The notes beneath the pieces were generated by a model. It was not told the origin of the DNA. It did no database searches and saw only the letters and a list, made by a program, of their open reading frames with translations. Below are positions 8,983 to 19,525 of a stretch of DNA of 64,000 bases, in pieces. Position numbers and translations under genes: made by a program. Source of the DNA: Deltaproteobacteria bacterium (GTDB taxonomy: Bacteria; Desulfobacterota; GWC2-55-46); NCBI GenBank assembly GCA_016234935.1, contig JACRNL010000005.1, positions 1-64,000 on the forward strand, read 5' to 3'. Position 1 is the first letter of the stretch, and every line of letters starts with the position of its first letter.

Positions 8983-9792
8983 TTAGCCAAGATATGTTTT
9001 CTTAATTGAGTCCAAAGCTTCTTTGATAAGATATGCGCTTGACCGATACGCTTCCAAAATCCACTCATAACCCCTATCGTTTTGACAGACAAAATTCCAG
9101 AAACTCCGCCCGATCAAGAGTTCATCGTCGACGAAAAATTGGCGGACGCGCTCTTGTCGCCATGGCTTATCTTCGCCAAAACGATTATATGCGGTAGCAA
9201 AAAAAATTTGAATTTTCTTATCTTTTGGCAGGGTGTTAGACAATATCGCAAACTGTTCCAAAATTGCTTCTTTTTCTGAACGCGCTTTCTTGTTATCCAA
9301 ATCTCCGCCAATTTTTAGCTCAATAAGATAATGGTTATTTGTTTCTTTATCAATTAAATAGTAATCGCTGTCGTGGCGTTTGATGACTTCATTTTTGCCG
9401 TTCTTGTGCGTTCGCAAAACTTGATAGTCGGACACTTCCGGTTTTTTCTCTCGACGCTTATATTTTTCCAAAAGCTCGGCAATAATCCTTGTTTGGTCAT
9501 TGCTCAGCGGCCCCTCAACATTTCGTTTTATTTCAAAAGAAAGTTTAGCGATGTTGATTGCCAAACTCTCAAGCATATTTCCAAGCGAGCTATCCAAGGA
9601 CCGAACGAGCGCGGCATAATATTGAACATCTTTTCCAAGCGCCTCGATAAAAACATTATGGACTTTCATGTTGATAATTCCTTCCAGATTATCAACTTCA
9701 CCTTCGTGTCGCGCTCTAAAGCCCTCAGCGTAGGATTCTACCGCCGTATGGACTAGTGCTTGTATTGCTTTTTTCTCTGTAAGATTTTTCAT
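8983..9792 (-). CDS. putative type II restriction endonuclease, TdeIII-like
   Basis: A 269-residue protein directly upstream of a methyltransferase gene (4-base gap), AT-rich like it. The segment YYAALVRSLDSSLGNMLES near residues 56-74, followed by INIAKLSFE, recalls the TdeIII/MjaII restriction endonuclease family (known GGNCC cutters). A PD-(D/E)XK-like core is visible as DSDYYLID then HYLIELKIGGDLDN at roughly 140-167. The gene context makes a restriction endonuclease very likely; the family name comes from memory of its motifs and is less certain, and the recognition site is not established. The start is the only sensible ATG of the frame. Confidence 0.72.
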   Translation of the reverse strand: MKNLTEKKAIQALVHTAVESYAEGFRARHEGEVDNLEGIINMKVHNVFIEALGKDVQYYAALVRSLDSSLGNMLESLAINIAKLSFEIKRNVEGPLSNDQTRIIAELLEKYKRREKKPEVSDYQVLRTHKNGKNEVIKRHDSDYYLIDKETNNHYLIELKIGGDLDNKKARSEKEAILEQFAILSNTLPKDKKIQIFFATAYNRFGEDKPWRQERVRQFFVDDELLIGRSFWNFVCQNDRGYEWILEAYRSSAYLIKEALDSIKKTYLG

Positions 9793-10081
9793 AGCTATTT
9801 ATCTCAAATAATTCTACCACAAAAACGCTTATGACTTTGACGATTTTCTCTGACGTCTTAACGGTATGGCTTTGATTTTTCTAAATCTTCAACTCGGTTA
9901 GCAAGAATGATATCGAAAATTCCACGACTAAGCAATCTCAAAGTAAGTTTCGCATTCAAACCCCTTTCTCCACGCCGCAATGGCAAGAGGACAACGGCGC
10001 AGGCTTTGCCCGCAGGCGCGATTCGCCGCAATGCGAAAAAACGACGGCGCAGGCTTTGCCCGCCGCAGGCGCGGAAATGGC
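9793..10081. other. gene-free stretch with degenerate repeat
   Basis: The AT-rich composition of the restriction module fades out near 9960. From about 9985 to 10078 there are two degenerate copies of a motif like ggcgcaggctttgcccgc(cgc)aggcgcg, related to the closing half of family C. The track ORFs across it (9858-10175 minus and 9907-10206 plus) have repeat-like, Arg-rich translations and no recognisable domain, so I call no gene. The minus ORF ends with a more protein-like stretch (FDIILANRVEDLEKS) that could be a remnant. Confidence 0.5.
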
Positions 10082-10110
10082 TTGACAACCTGCCTTGTTT
10101 TTTATATATT
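10082..10110 (+). promoter_or_regulatory. sigma-70-type promoter for the riboswitch / serA operon
   Basis: A perfect -35 box TTGACA at 10082-10087 and a -10 box TATATT at 10105-10110 are separated by exactly 17 bases. The expected transcription start lies just before the riboswitch aptamer. Confidence 0.75.
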
Positions 10111-10135
10111 AATATGCCGTATAAAAAACATATAT

Positions 10136-10222
10136 CAGGGCTGTCCGTGACTGACGGAATCAAGGTGGACACCACCGGGGAACGGATGGATTATATGATG
10201 GATTAGCCGGCCGTCTGGGCAT
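10136..10222 (+). ncRNA. ZTP (pfl) riboswitch aptamer
   Basis: The sequence reads tgtccgtgactgacgg, then a short ggtg...cacc hairpin running into caccggggaacgga, then after a linker gccggccgtctgggca. These match the conserved parts of the pfl motif: the GUGACUG segment, the CACCGGGGA segment, and the distal CCG-CUGGGC hairpin. GTCCGT pairs with ACGGAT to close P1. The class senses the folate-stress alarmone ZTP/ZMP and is known to control one-carbon, purine, and serine/glycine genes. Here it precedes an aminotransferase-serA operon, which fits serine as the one-carbon donor. The match was made by eye; a covariance-model search would settle it. Confidence 0.85.
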
Positions 10223-10270
10223 TTAGTGGTATAACTATACCATTCAATCAACGCTCAGCCGGTTTTTTTT
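10206..10270 (+). terminator. riboswitch-controlled intrinsic terminator
   Basis: GCTCAGCCGG at 10253-10262, followed by eight Ts, can pair with CCGGC and TGGGC at 10207-10220, which form the distal hairpin of the aptamer. An inner hairpin TGGTAT...ATACCA extends the helix. The terminator and the ligand-bound aptamer are therefore mutually exclusive, the layout of an ON switch in which ZTP allows read-through. Confidence 0.78.
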
Positions 10271-10277
10271 ATTTCCC

Positions 10278-10396
10278 CTACCTTTCTTGAAAGAAAGGTA
10301 GGCCCAAAGAACTTTACTTCCTGCTACGCAGGTTCGTGCTTTTGCAATCTTTTGAATTAAAGTTCTTTGGCTCACCTTTCTTTCAAGAAAGGTGAG
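10278..10396. repeat. family B inverted-repeat element (complete copy)
   Basis: About 119 bases with long terminal inverted repeats: ctacctttcttgaaagaaag at the left and its near complement at the right, each followed inward by ccaaagaacttta. Each end is itself a hairpin. There is no coding content. It sits between the riboswitch terminator and the aminotransferase start, so it is part of the mRNA leader. Other ends of the family are at 1743, 13324, 25608 and 25771. Confidence 0.8.
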
Positions 10397-10433
10397 TGCC
10401 GGGCAAAACACTAACGTAAGGAGAGTTTATATC

Positions 10434-11579
10434 ATGAAAAAAAGGTATCTCTTGGCGCCGGGGCCGACACCCGTGCCGGAAAGCGCGCTGCTCGCGATGG
10501 CGGCGCCCGTAATCCACCACAGGACGCCTCAGTTCTCCGAGATTTTCAAAGAGACCGCCGAGCTCCTTAAATACGTCTTTCAGACAAAGCAGGACGTCCT
10601 TATTCTCGCGGCGTCCGGAACCGGCGCGATGGAAGGCTCCATAACAAACCTCTTTTCCCCGGGAGACGAAGTAATCGTCGTAAACGGCGGAAAGTTCGGC
10701 GAGCGGTGGGCAAAGATATCCGAGGCCTACGGTTTAAAGGTCAACATGATAACGGTTGAATGGGGAAAGGCCGTTGACCCTGCGGCCGTTAAAAAGATAC
10801 TTGACGAAAAGCCCGGAATAAAAGCCGTGATGGTGCAGGCCAGCGAGACCTCCACCTGCGCCGCGCACCCGGTTAAGGAGCTTGCCGCCCTTACGAAGGA
10901 CAGGGACTGCCTCCTTATAGTAGACGGCATCACGGCGGTCGGCGTATTCGACCTGCCGATGGACGCATGGGGAATAGACGTCCTTGTCTCAGGCTCACAG
11001 AAGGCCTTCATGCTCCCTCCGGGCCTGGCCTTTGCGGCGCTGAGCGAAAAGGCGTGGAAGTTCCAGGAGACCGCAAAGTGCCCTCGCTTTTACTTTGACT
11101 TCAAAAAAGAACGCAAAAACCTCAAGGACAACACCACGGCCTACACCCCGGCGGTCTCCCTCATCATCGGCCTCGGCGAGGCCCTGAAGATGATAAAGGA
11201 AGAGGGCCTTCAGAACGTATTTGCAAGGCACGACAGGCTTGCGCGCTCCGTAAAGGCCGCCGCAAAGGCGATGAATCTGAAACTCCTCGCCCCTGACGCC
11301 CCTTCCAACGCCGCAACGGGCGTCTATGTGCCGGAAGGCGTTGACGGCGGGAAGCTCGTAAAATACCTGCGCGACGAGATGGGCGTCACCATGGCCGGAG
11401 GGCAGGACCACCTGAAGGGCAAGATTTTAAGGATTGCGCACCTGGGCTACGTGGACACTTTTGACATAATAGTCGCCATAGCGTCCATTGAAATGGCGCT
11501 AACAAAGCTCGGCCATAAGGCCGAACTCGGCAAGGGCGTTGCCGCGGCGCAGCAAATTCTCCTGGAAGGATATAAATAA
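10434..11579 (+). CDS. class V aminotransferase (alanine/serine-glyoxylate or phosphoserine type)
   Basis: A PLP-dependent enzyme of 381 residues. The start MKKRYLLAPGPTPVPESALLA with a good Shine-Dalgarno (AAGGAG, 10 bases upstream) is preferred over the track start 42 bases earlier, which lies in the repeat. The PLP lysine is in SGSQKAFMLPPGLA near residue 189, and VDGITAVGVFDLPMDAWGID carries the cofactor-binding Asp. It overlaps the serA start by one base (TAATG). Annotated relatives are alanine-glyoxylate or serine-pyruvate aminotransferases. Because it is translationally coupled to serA behind a ZTP riboswitch and no classic serC is nearby, I infer it may act as the phosphoserine aminotransferase of serine synthesis. 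Confidence 0.88.
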   Translation: MKKRYLLAPGPTPVPESALLAMAAPVIHHRTPQFSEIFKETAELLKYVFQTKQDVLILAASGTGAMEGSITNLFSPGDEVIVVNGGKFGERWAKISEAYGLKVNMITVEWGKAVDPAAVKKILDEKPGIKAVMVQASETSTCAAHPVKELAALTKDRDCLLIVDGITAVGVFDLPMDAWGIDVLVSGSQKAFMLPPGLAFAALSEKAWKFQETAKCPRFYFDFKKERKNLKDNTTAYTPAVSLIIGLGEALKMIKEEGLQNVFARHDRLARSVKAAAKAMNLKLLAPDAPSNAATGVYVPEGVDGGKLVKYLRDEMGVTMAGGQDHLKGKILRIAHLGYVDTFDIIVAIASIEMALTKLGHKAELGKGVAAAQQILLEGYK

Positions 11580-13162
11580 TGAAGATACTTATCAGCGACA
11601 GCATGTCCGCGAAGGCCGTGGAGATATTAAAAAGCAAGCCCGGCCTTGACTGCGAGGTATCAACCGGCCTTAAGCCGGATGAACTGAAGATCAAGATAAA
11701 AGATTTCCACGCCCTCGTGGTCAGAAGCTCGACAAAGGTAACCGCCGACATAATGGAAGCCGCCGAGAACCTGAAGGTCATAGGCAGGGCAGGCACGGGC
11801 GTGGACAACGTGGACGTGGCAGCCGCCACGAAAAAGGGCATCGTCGTCATGAACACGCCCGGCGGCAACACAATCACCACGGCGGAGCACGCCATAGCCA
11901 TGATGGTCGCTCTGGCGCGCAAGATTCCTCAGGCCACCGCCTCCATGAAACGCGGCGAGTGGGAAAAAAAGAAGTTTGAAGGCACGGAATTGACCGGAAA
12001 GACCCTCGGCATACTCGGCGTTGGCAACATCGGCAGCGTCGTAGCCTCACGGGCGCAGGGCCTGCGCATGAACGTCATCGCATACGACCCCTTCATCTCC
12101 TTGGATGCCGCCGACAAGATGGGCATCGCCCTCGTCAACCTGGACGATCTTTTCGCCAAGAGCGATTTTCTCTCCATCCACGTGCCTTTGATGAACGAGA
12201 CAAAAAACCTTGTCAACGCAGAGGCCTTTAAGAAGATGAAAAAGGGCGTAAAACTCATAAACTGCGCGCGCGGCGGCATCGTCAACGAGAAAGACCTTGC
12301 CGGGGCCATAACGGCCAAGATCGTCTCAGGCGCGGCCCTTGACGTGTTCGAAAAAGAGCCGCCTCCGGCGGATAACCCCCTTCTTGCGATGGACGAGGTC
12401 ATCCTCACCCCGCATCTTGGCGCGTCAACGCACGAGGCGCAGGAGTCGGTGGCCGTCGCCATAGCGGAGCAGATAGCGGACTATCTCTCCACCGGCACCA
12501 TCAGGAACGCCGTCAATGTCCCGTCCATACCCGCGGAGCTTCTGACCGCCCTGGGCCCGTACATCAGCCTCGGAGAGAAGCTCGGCAGCTTCCAGGGGCA
12601 AATACTGAAAGACGCGGTGGAGGAAATCACCGTTGAATACAGCGGCGACGTCGTCAACTACGACGTGGCTCCGATTACCATAGCCTGCATCAAGGGGCTT
12701 CTCGACCGGATGCTCGACCTTTACGTAAACTTCGTCAACGCCCCGTTCGTAGCAAAAGAAAGAGGCATAAAGGTCATCGAGATAAAAAGCTCAAGGACCA
12801 CGGACTTTGCAAGCTCCGTCACCATCAAGGTGAAGACAAAGACGGAAGAAAACGTCATCGAGGGCGCGCTCTTCGGTAAAAAAGAGGCCCGCATCGTAAG
12901 GATAGGCAAGTTCTTCCTCGACGCCGTCCCCGAAGGCAACCTCCTCCTCCTGCATAACGAAGACAAGCCCGGCGTCATCGGAAACGTAGGCACGCTCCTT
13001 GGCGCGAGCAACGTAAACATCGCAAGGCTCCACCTCGGCAGACAGACCGTCGGCGGCGAGGCCGTCTCCGTATGGAGCATTGACACCCCGCCTTCAAAGG
13101 GGCTTATTGAAAAGATACTCAAGCTCCCGCACATGATCTCCGCAAAGGCAGTAGAACTCTAA
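11579..13162 (+). CDS. serA: D-3-phosphoglycerate dehydrogenase, long ACT-domain form
   Basis: Oxidises 3-phosphoglycerate to 3-phosphohydroxypyruvate, the first committed step of serine synthesis. The 527 residues match the long type 1 form. The NAD-binding motif GILGVGNIGSVVASRAQGL is near residue 145, the catalytic Arg in NCARGGIVNEKDL near 236, and the catalytic His in LTPHLGASTHEAQE near 279. Then come an allosteric substrate-binding domain and a C-terminal ACT domain (LLLLHNEDKPGVIGNVGTLL), the usual site of serine feedback. It is coupled to the preceding aminotransferase by a one-base overlap and is presumably under the same ZTP riboswitch. Confidence 0.97.
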   Translation: MKILISDSMSAKAVEILKSKPGLDCEVSTGLKPDELKIKIKDFHALVVRSSTKVTADIMEAAENLKVIGRAGTGVDNVDVAAATKKGIVVMNTPGGNTITTAEHAIAMMVALARKIPQATASMKRGEWEKKKFEGTELTGKTLGILGVGNIGSVVASRAQGLRMNVIAYDPFISLDAADKMGIALVNLDDLFAKSDFLSIHVPLMNETKNLVNAEAFKKMKKGVKLINCARGGIVNEKDLAGAITAKIVSGAALDVFEKEPPPADNPLLAMDEVILTPHLGASTHEAQESVAVAIAEQIADYLSTGTIRNAVNVPSIPAELLTALGPYISLGEKLGSFQGQILKDAVEEITVEYSGDVVNYDVAPITIACIKGLLDRMLDLYVNFVNAPFVAKERGIKVIEIKSSRTTDFASSVTIKVKTKTEENVIEGALFGKKEARIVRIGKFFLDAVPEGNLLLLHNEDKPGVIGNVGTLLGASNVNIARLHLGRQTVGGEAVSVWSIDTPPSKGLIEKILKLPHMISAKAVEL

Positions 13163-13208
13163 GATATCGCCGCATAGCGGCATGAAGGTCTGACAAGACC
13201 AGACTAAA

Positions 13209-13244
13209 GCAGCGCGGGGCTTTGGCCTCGCGCTGCGAGTTTTG
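13209..13244 (+). terminator. intrinsic terminator after serA
   Basis: A GC-rich hairpin, gcagcgcggggc / ggcctcgcgctgc with a three-base loop, is followed by gagtttt, 46 bases after the serA stop. Confidence 0.7.
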
Positions 13245-13248
13245 CGGC

Positions 13249-13289
13249 ATTAATTCCCGCGTATTTGCATATGCGGGAATTAATGCTTT
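13249..13289 (+). terminator. second hairpin (perfect 12-bp stem) after serA
   Basis: attaattcccgc and gcgggaattaat form a perfect 12-base inverted repeat with a 12-base loop, followed by gcttttt. It could be a back-up terminator or another small repeat. Confidence 0.55.
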
Positions 13290-13323
13290 TTGGCGCCATC
13301 AGAATTCGGCCCGCGAAGCGGAG

Positions 13324-13364
13324 TTGAAGTTCTTTGGACTTGCCTTTCTTTCAAGAAAAGCAAG
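13324..13364. repeat. family B element, one end only
   Basis: gaagttctttggacttgcc and then tttctttcaagaaaagcaag match the right end of the complete copy at 10278-10396. No left end is seen. The 312-base gap between serA and hisZ therefore holds two hairpins and this half element, and I see no gene in it. Confidence 0.65.
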
Positions 13365-13474
13365 CGAAAAAGGCGGGTTGCTTTTTGATGCCTGTCGATG
13401 CATAATAAGCAAGTTTGGGCGCCATGGCCTTTTTATCCTGAAAACGCGCCTGACGCTGAACATTTACGGTATTC

Positions 13475-15822
<2,348 letters not shown>

Positions 15823-15995
15823 GAATGCTGCAAAGGGCGCGCGGCGCGCCGGCTTGCCTGACATGTTCAGACCGGCTGATAAGCCCTGCAGGACGCGTCC
15901 CGCCGGTCAACTCACCAATACCCTCTCGTAAAATTCAAAAGGAATTTTTGGCGCGCAGGCAGAAAAGGCGGCCCAGACCGCCGGTGCGCCGGGGA

Positions 15996-17627
15996 TTACG
16001 GCTGCGGGGCTTTGAGGAAGGCGGCCACGGTCGGGAACATATTCTCTTTGCCGACTTTATTTGTGATGCCGGCGCGTTCTAATTTCTTTGCCACGTTGCT
16101 CTGCACGCCGCAAAGCACGACGCGCGTCTTGTGCTTCCGGAAGTTGTTCACCATTTCATCCAGCGCCTGCAGTCCGGTAGAGTCGGTGAAGGGAACCTTC
16201 GCCATATTAAGAATCACGGTATCAGGATGGCGCTGAATGTTTGAGAGCGTCCGCTCAAGTTTTTCAGCCACGCCGAAAAAGAACGGCCCGTTGATGGAAT
16301 ACACCGCCGTGTTCTTCGGCAAGACGAGCTTTTCCGCGGCATACCTATTTTTGACGTCCTCGTGCGTGTGCTCCTCAACCTGCACGGCGTGCGACATCCG
16401 GCGCATGAAGAGGAGCGCGCCCAGCACCACGCCCACGTTTACCGCTATTACCAGATCGCTGAATACGGTAAGGAAAAAGGTGATAAGCAAAAGCGCCATA
16501 TCGGCGCGCGGCGCGGTCTTCAGCAGATGAGCGGCGTGCTTGACCTCGCTCATATTATACGCGACTACAAATAGAATGGCCGCCAGGGCGCAAAGCGGAA
16601 TATAAGAGGCAAGCGGCGCCAGCAGCAATATGACAAGCACAAGCGTCAGCACATGAACCATGCCGGCCAGAGGACTGGTGCCCCCGCTCTTGATGCTGGT
16701 GGCCGTGCGCGCGATAGCGCCGGTTGAGGCGAACCCGCCCAGTAGCGGCGCGAAGAAGTTGGCTATGCCCTGCCCGATAAGCTCCTGGTCCGAGTCGTGC
16801 CTTGTGCCGGCCATGCCGTCCGCCACCACGGCGGAAAGGAGCGATTCAATGGCGCCAAGCAGGGCTATGGTGAAGGCCGGCCCGATAAGCTTGAGCATGT
16901 CCCTAAACGTAAGAGCGGGCCACTGAAAAGACGGAAGATTTTGAGGAATGCCGCCGAAGGCGCTTTCTATGGTGGCGACGCCGTCAAACTTGAAGATGGC
17001 TTGCAGGCCCGCCGCCGCCACCATGACCACAAACGGCGCAGGTATCTTTTTTAATAACTTCGGGGTAATAATGAGAAGAGCAAGGCTGAGCAGCGCCAAT
17101 CCCGCGGTAGCCGGGTGAAAACGCGGCGCCGCCTGCAGCAGATGCCAGACCTTCTCGTGAAAGTGCTCTCCGCCCGCCACATTCTGAAGGCCTAAGAAGC
17201 TATCCCACTGCCCCACAAAGATGATTACGCCGATGCCGGCGGTAAAACCAACTATGACAGGGATAGGGATGTATTTTATTACCCCTCCGAGGCGCGCAAA
17301 ACCCAAGGCCGCCAGCATAACGCCGGCCATCAGGGTGGCCACCTGCAATCCGCCCATGCCGTATTTGGCGGTTATGCCGGAAAGGATGACTATGAACGCT
17401 CCCGTAGGACCGGCAATCTGCAGCCGGCTTCCTCCAAAAAGCGTGGTCAGCAGCCCGGCGACAATGGATGTATAGATTCCCTGTTCGGGCTTTGCGCCGG
17501 ACGCGATGGCGAACGCCATGGCCAGCGGAAGCGCCACTATGCCGACGACGACGCCGGCCGCTATATTATTAAACCAATGGCCCTTGCCGAAGAGGCCGGC
17601 GCGTTTGGCTTCTAAAAATGCGATCAT
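15996..17627 (-). CDS. SulP-family anion permease with STAS domain
   Basis: A 543-residue inner-membrane transporter of the SulP (SLC26) family. The N-terminal 400 residues hold many hydrophobic segments, with the typical start FNNIAAGVVVGIVALPLAMAF and family stretches such as IAGPTGAFIVILSGI and GFTAGIGVIIFVGQ. Near residue 445 begins a cytoplasmic STAS domain (VYSINGPFFFGVAEKLERTL ... NMAKVPFTDSTGLQALDEM), with the conserved DSTG loop. The substrate could be sulfate, bicarbonate, or another anion; nothing here decides it. It converges with purA and lies downstream of lpxH on the same strand. A possible promoter (TTGACT at 17779-17784, TAAAAT at 17755-17760, minus strand) lies just upstream. 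Confidence 0.93.
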   Translation of the reverse strand: MIAFLEAKRAGLFGKGHWFNNIAAGVVVGIVALPLAMAFAIASGAKPEQGIYTSIVAGLLTTLFGGSRLQIAGPTGAFIVILSGITAKYGMGGLQVATLMAGVMLAALGFARLGGVIKYIPIPVIVGFTAGIGVIIFVGQWDSFLGLQNVAGGEHFHEKVWHLLQAAPRFHPATAGLALLSLALLIITPKLLKKIPAPFVVMVAAAGLQAIFKFDGVATIESAFGGIPQNLPSFQWPALTFRDMLKLIGPAFTIALLGAIESLLSAVVADGMAGTRHDSDQELIGQGIANFFAPLLGGFASTGAIARTATSIKSGGTSPLAGMVHVLTLVLVILLLAPLASYIPLCALAAILFVVAYNMSEVKHAAHLLKTAPRADMALLLITFFLTVFSDLVIAVNVGVVLGALLFMRRMSHAVQVEEHTHEDVKNRYAAEKLVLPKNTAVYSINGPFFFGVAEKLERTLSNIQRHPDTVILNMAKVPFTDSTGLQALDEMVNNFRKHKTRVVLCGVQSNVAKKLERAGITNKVGKENMFPTVAAFLKAPQP

Positions 17628-17780
17628 ACGATGAACACTTTCTTGCGCGGGGAAATAACGCGGGAAACATCCACGGGACTAAAGCCTGAACAGGGGTTAC
17701 CTTCCATTGTTAACGTTGCGGCCTCCATTTATTGCCTTTTGACAAAACCCTTATATTTTAATACATGCGATTATATTGAG

Positions 17781-18563
17781 TCAAATCTTTTTTAGCTTAA
17801 AATCAGCCTCGTGCGTGCCGTGCTTGCGCGTCTTGAACTTCCCTTGAAGGGGCTGAGCCCCCTCAGGGGGCTGGCCCCCTCCCTCGTAAAGGAGGTAGCT
17901 CCTGTCCGCGGCCCAGCTTCCCGGGTTTGCGTAGACGGCGGTCTTGCCTCCGGCATTTTCCATGTGGACGCCGGCAACATGCGAATGTCCGAAGATGGCC
18001 GCGCCCGCGCCCGCCTGTATCCTCTCAAGCGCAAACGCCTTCAGCCGCGTTTCTATATTTTCATAGCCCTTATTATAAGCCCTGCTCTTCGTTGACATGC
18101 GCATGGCGGTGTCCCACACGAACCGCGGCCCGGCAACGCGCATGATGAGGCAAAACAGCCTGCTCCTTAGAATCCGCCGCCACAGGGCGTGGCCGGTCCC
18201 TCCGGCTATCGCGTCGCCGTGGGCAAGATACATCCTTACGCCGTCAATGTCTCCTTCAAAGAAGTCTGAATATACCCTCGCGCCGAGGTCTTTTTCAAAG
18301 AAAGCGCCCATTGAAAAATCGTGGTTGCCCTCAAGGCAGATTATATTGATCCCGCGCCTGCGAAGCCGCATGAGGCTGTCAAGCACGGGCATATACTGCG
18401 GATAGACATAGCCCTTAAAACAGCCCGTCCAGAAGTCGAAGATGTCTCCGAGCAGGACAAGGGTGTCAATGCCCGTGAGGCTGTCCAAGAATTCAACCAA
18501 ACCCTTTTGATTAGGGTCATCAAGCCCTTTAAGATGCGCGTCCGCTACGAAGACTATCTTCAT
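17781..18563 (-). CDS. lpxH: UDP-2,3-diacylglucosamine hydrolase-like metallophosphoesterase
   Basis: A calcineurin-like phosphoesterase of 260 residues, probably the lipid A enzyme that cleaves UDP-2,3-diacylglucosamine to lipid X. All metal motifs are present: FVADAHL at residue 4, LLGDIFDFWTG near 37, EGNHDFSMG near 79, LAHGDAI near 112, and FGHSHVAG near 190. It overlaps the aroE stop by four bases (ATGA). Near the C-terminus the reading frame runs through a family D palindrome, adding [10 protein letters not shown] between EGGG and KFKTRKHG. This is one of several in-frame insertions of that repeat in the window. LpxH is the best guess; a related phosphoesterase is possible. Confidence 0.82.
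   Translation of the reverse strand: MKIVFVADAHLKGLDDPNQKGLVEFLDSLTGIDTLVLLGDIFDFWTGCFKGYVYPQYMPVLDSLMRLRRRGINIICLEGNHDFSMGAFFEKDLGARVYSDFFEGDIDGVRMYLAHGDAIAGGTGHALWRRILRSRLFCLIMRVAGPRFVWDTAMRMSTKSRAYNKGYENIETRLKAFALERIQAGAGAAIFGHSHVAGVHMENAGGKTAVYANPGSWAADRSYLLYEGGGQPPEGAQPLQGKFKTRKHGTHEADFKLKKI
17841..17883. repeat. family D palindrome inside lpxH
   Basis: cccttgaaggggctgagccc, then ccctcagggggctggcccc, lies in frame inside the 3' part of lpxH. It is nearly identical to the intergenic copy at 50867-50911. Confidence 0.85.
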
Positions 18564-19486
18564 TGACCTTTCTTTTCGCCAAGCGCCTCAAGGGCCGCGT
18601 CTCTCATGATCTTCACATCAGGCTTAACGCCAGTCCATAACTTAAAGGCAGCAGCCCCCTGATGAACAAGCATACCCAGACCAGATACTGTCTTCAGTCC
18701 CCGTAACCGTGCCCTACTAAGGAGATCCGTCTCAAGCGGGGTGTAAACTATGTCTGATACAACCGCACGGTCAGGAAGTTTACCAAGGTCAATATCCAAA
18801 CTGCCTATGCCCATCATGCCAACAGGCGTGGTGTTTATAAGGATGTCTGCATCTTGCAGATGGCTTGAAATATCTTTCAAAGACACTGCATCTGCATTCT
18901 CACTTATAATCTCCCACAACGTTCTTCTCATCTCATGCATCGCTTTTTTTTCAGCCAATGCGTTAATTAGTTTTCTTGCTCTTTTAACATCTCTGTTAGC
19001 GATAATTACCGATTCAACTTCAAAAATCAAGCAGACGAGTATAGCCCTTGCCGACCCCCCTGCGCCGATGATGACAGCTTTTTTATTGCGCAAAGAAAAA
19101 TCCTTTATCCCATGCGCCTTTAAATCCTCTTTCAAGCCACTTATATAACCGTCCCCGTCGGTATTGTAGCCGATGAGCCTTCCATTGTCGTTTACAATGG
19201 TATTTACCGCGCCGATGTCTTTGGCAGAATCATGCATATCATCAAGTAATTTTATTACCTTTTCCTTATGCGGTATTGTGACGTTCACCCCTCTGATATT
19301 CATTGCGCGGATGCCTTCAACGGCCTTTTTAAGGTCAGCGTTATTATCCAATTTCACGTGAAAGGGCACATAAACATAGTCAAGGCCGAGCGCTTCAAAC
19401 GCCGCGTTGTGCATGGCCGGTGAAAGGGAATGAGTAACCGGGTCGCCGAATATTCCGACGACCTTTGTCTTGCCTGTAATCTTCAA
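18560..19486 (-). CDS. aroE: shikimate dehydrogenase
   Basis: Reduces 3-dehydroshikimate to shikimate with NADPH in aromatic amino acid synthesis. Family signatures are clear: FGDPVTHSLSPAMHNAAFEA near residue 14, the catalytic Lys in GVNVTIPHKEKVIKLL near residue 70, GAVNTIVND, and the catalytic Asp in GYNTDGDGYISGL. The NADP loop AVIIGAGGSARAILV follows. At 308 residues it is slightly longer than most (about 280), with extra length near residues 195-215. The track start is a TTG; the next in-frame Met would remove the conserved N-terminus, so TTG is plausible. It is coupled to lpxH by a four-base overlap and follows ribF by 39 bases. Confidence 0.95.
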   Translation of the reverse strand: MKITGKTKVVGIFGDPVTHSLSPAMHNAAFEALGLDYVYVPFHVKLDNNADLKKAVEGIRAMNIRGVNVTIPHKEKVIKLLDDMHDSAKDIGAVNTIVNDNGRLIGYNTDGDGYISGLKEDLKAHGIKDFSLRNKKAVIIGAGGSARAILVCLIFEVESVIIANRDVKRARKLINALAEKKAMHEMRRTLWEIISENADAVSLKDISSHLQDADILINTTPVGMMGIGSLDIDLGKLPDRAVVSDIVYTPLETDLLSRARLRGLKTVSGLGMLVHQGAAAFKLWTGVKPDVKIMRDAALEALGEKKGQ

Positions 19487-19525
19487 TGGGAAACAGTCCT
19501 CCGGTGTTTTGTTGCCTCGCGGCCT

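Noticed and set aside
9858-10175. 105-residue minus ORF and the overlapping plus ORF
   Set aside because: They cover degenerate repeats and the riboswitch promoter, are Arg-rich, and have no domain or Shine-Dalgarno I can support.
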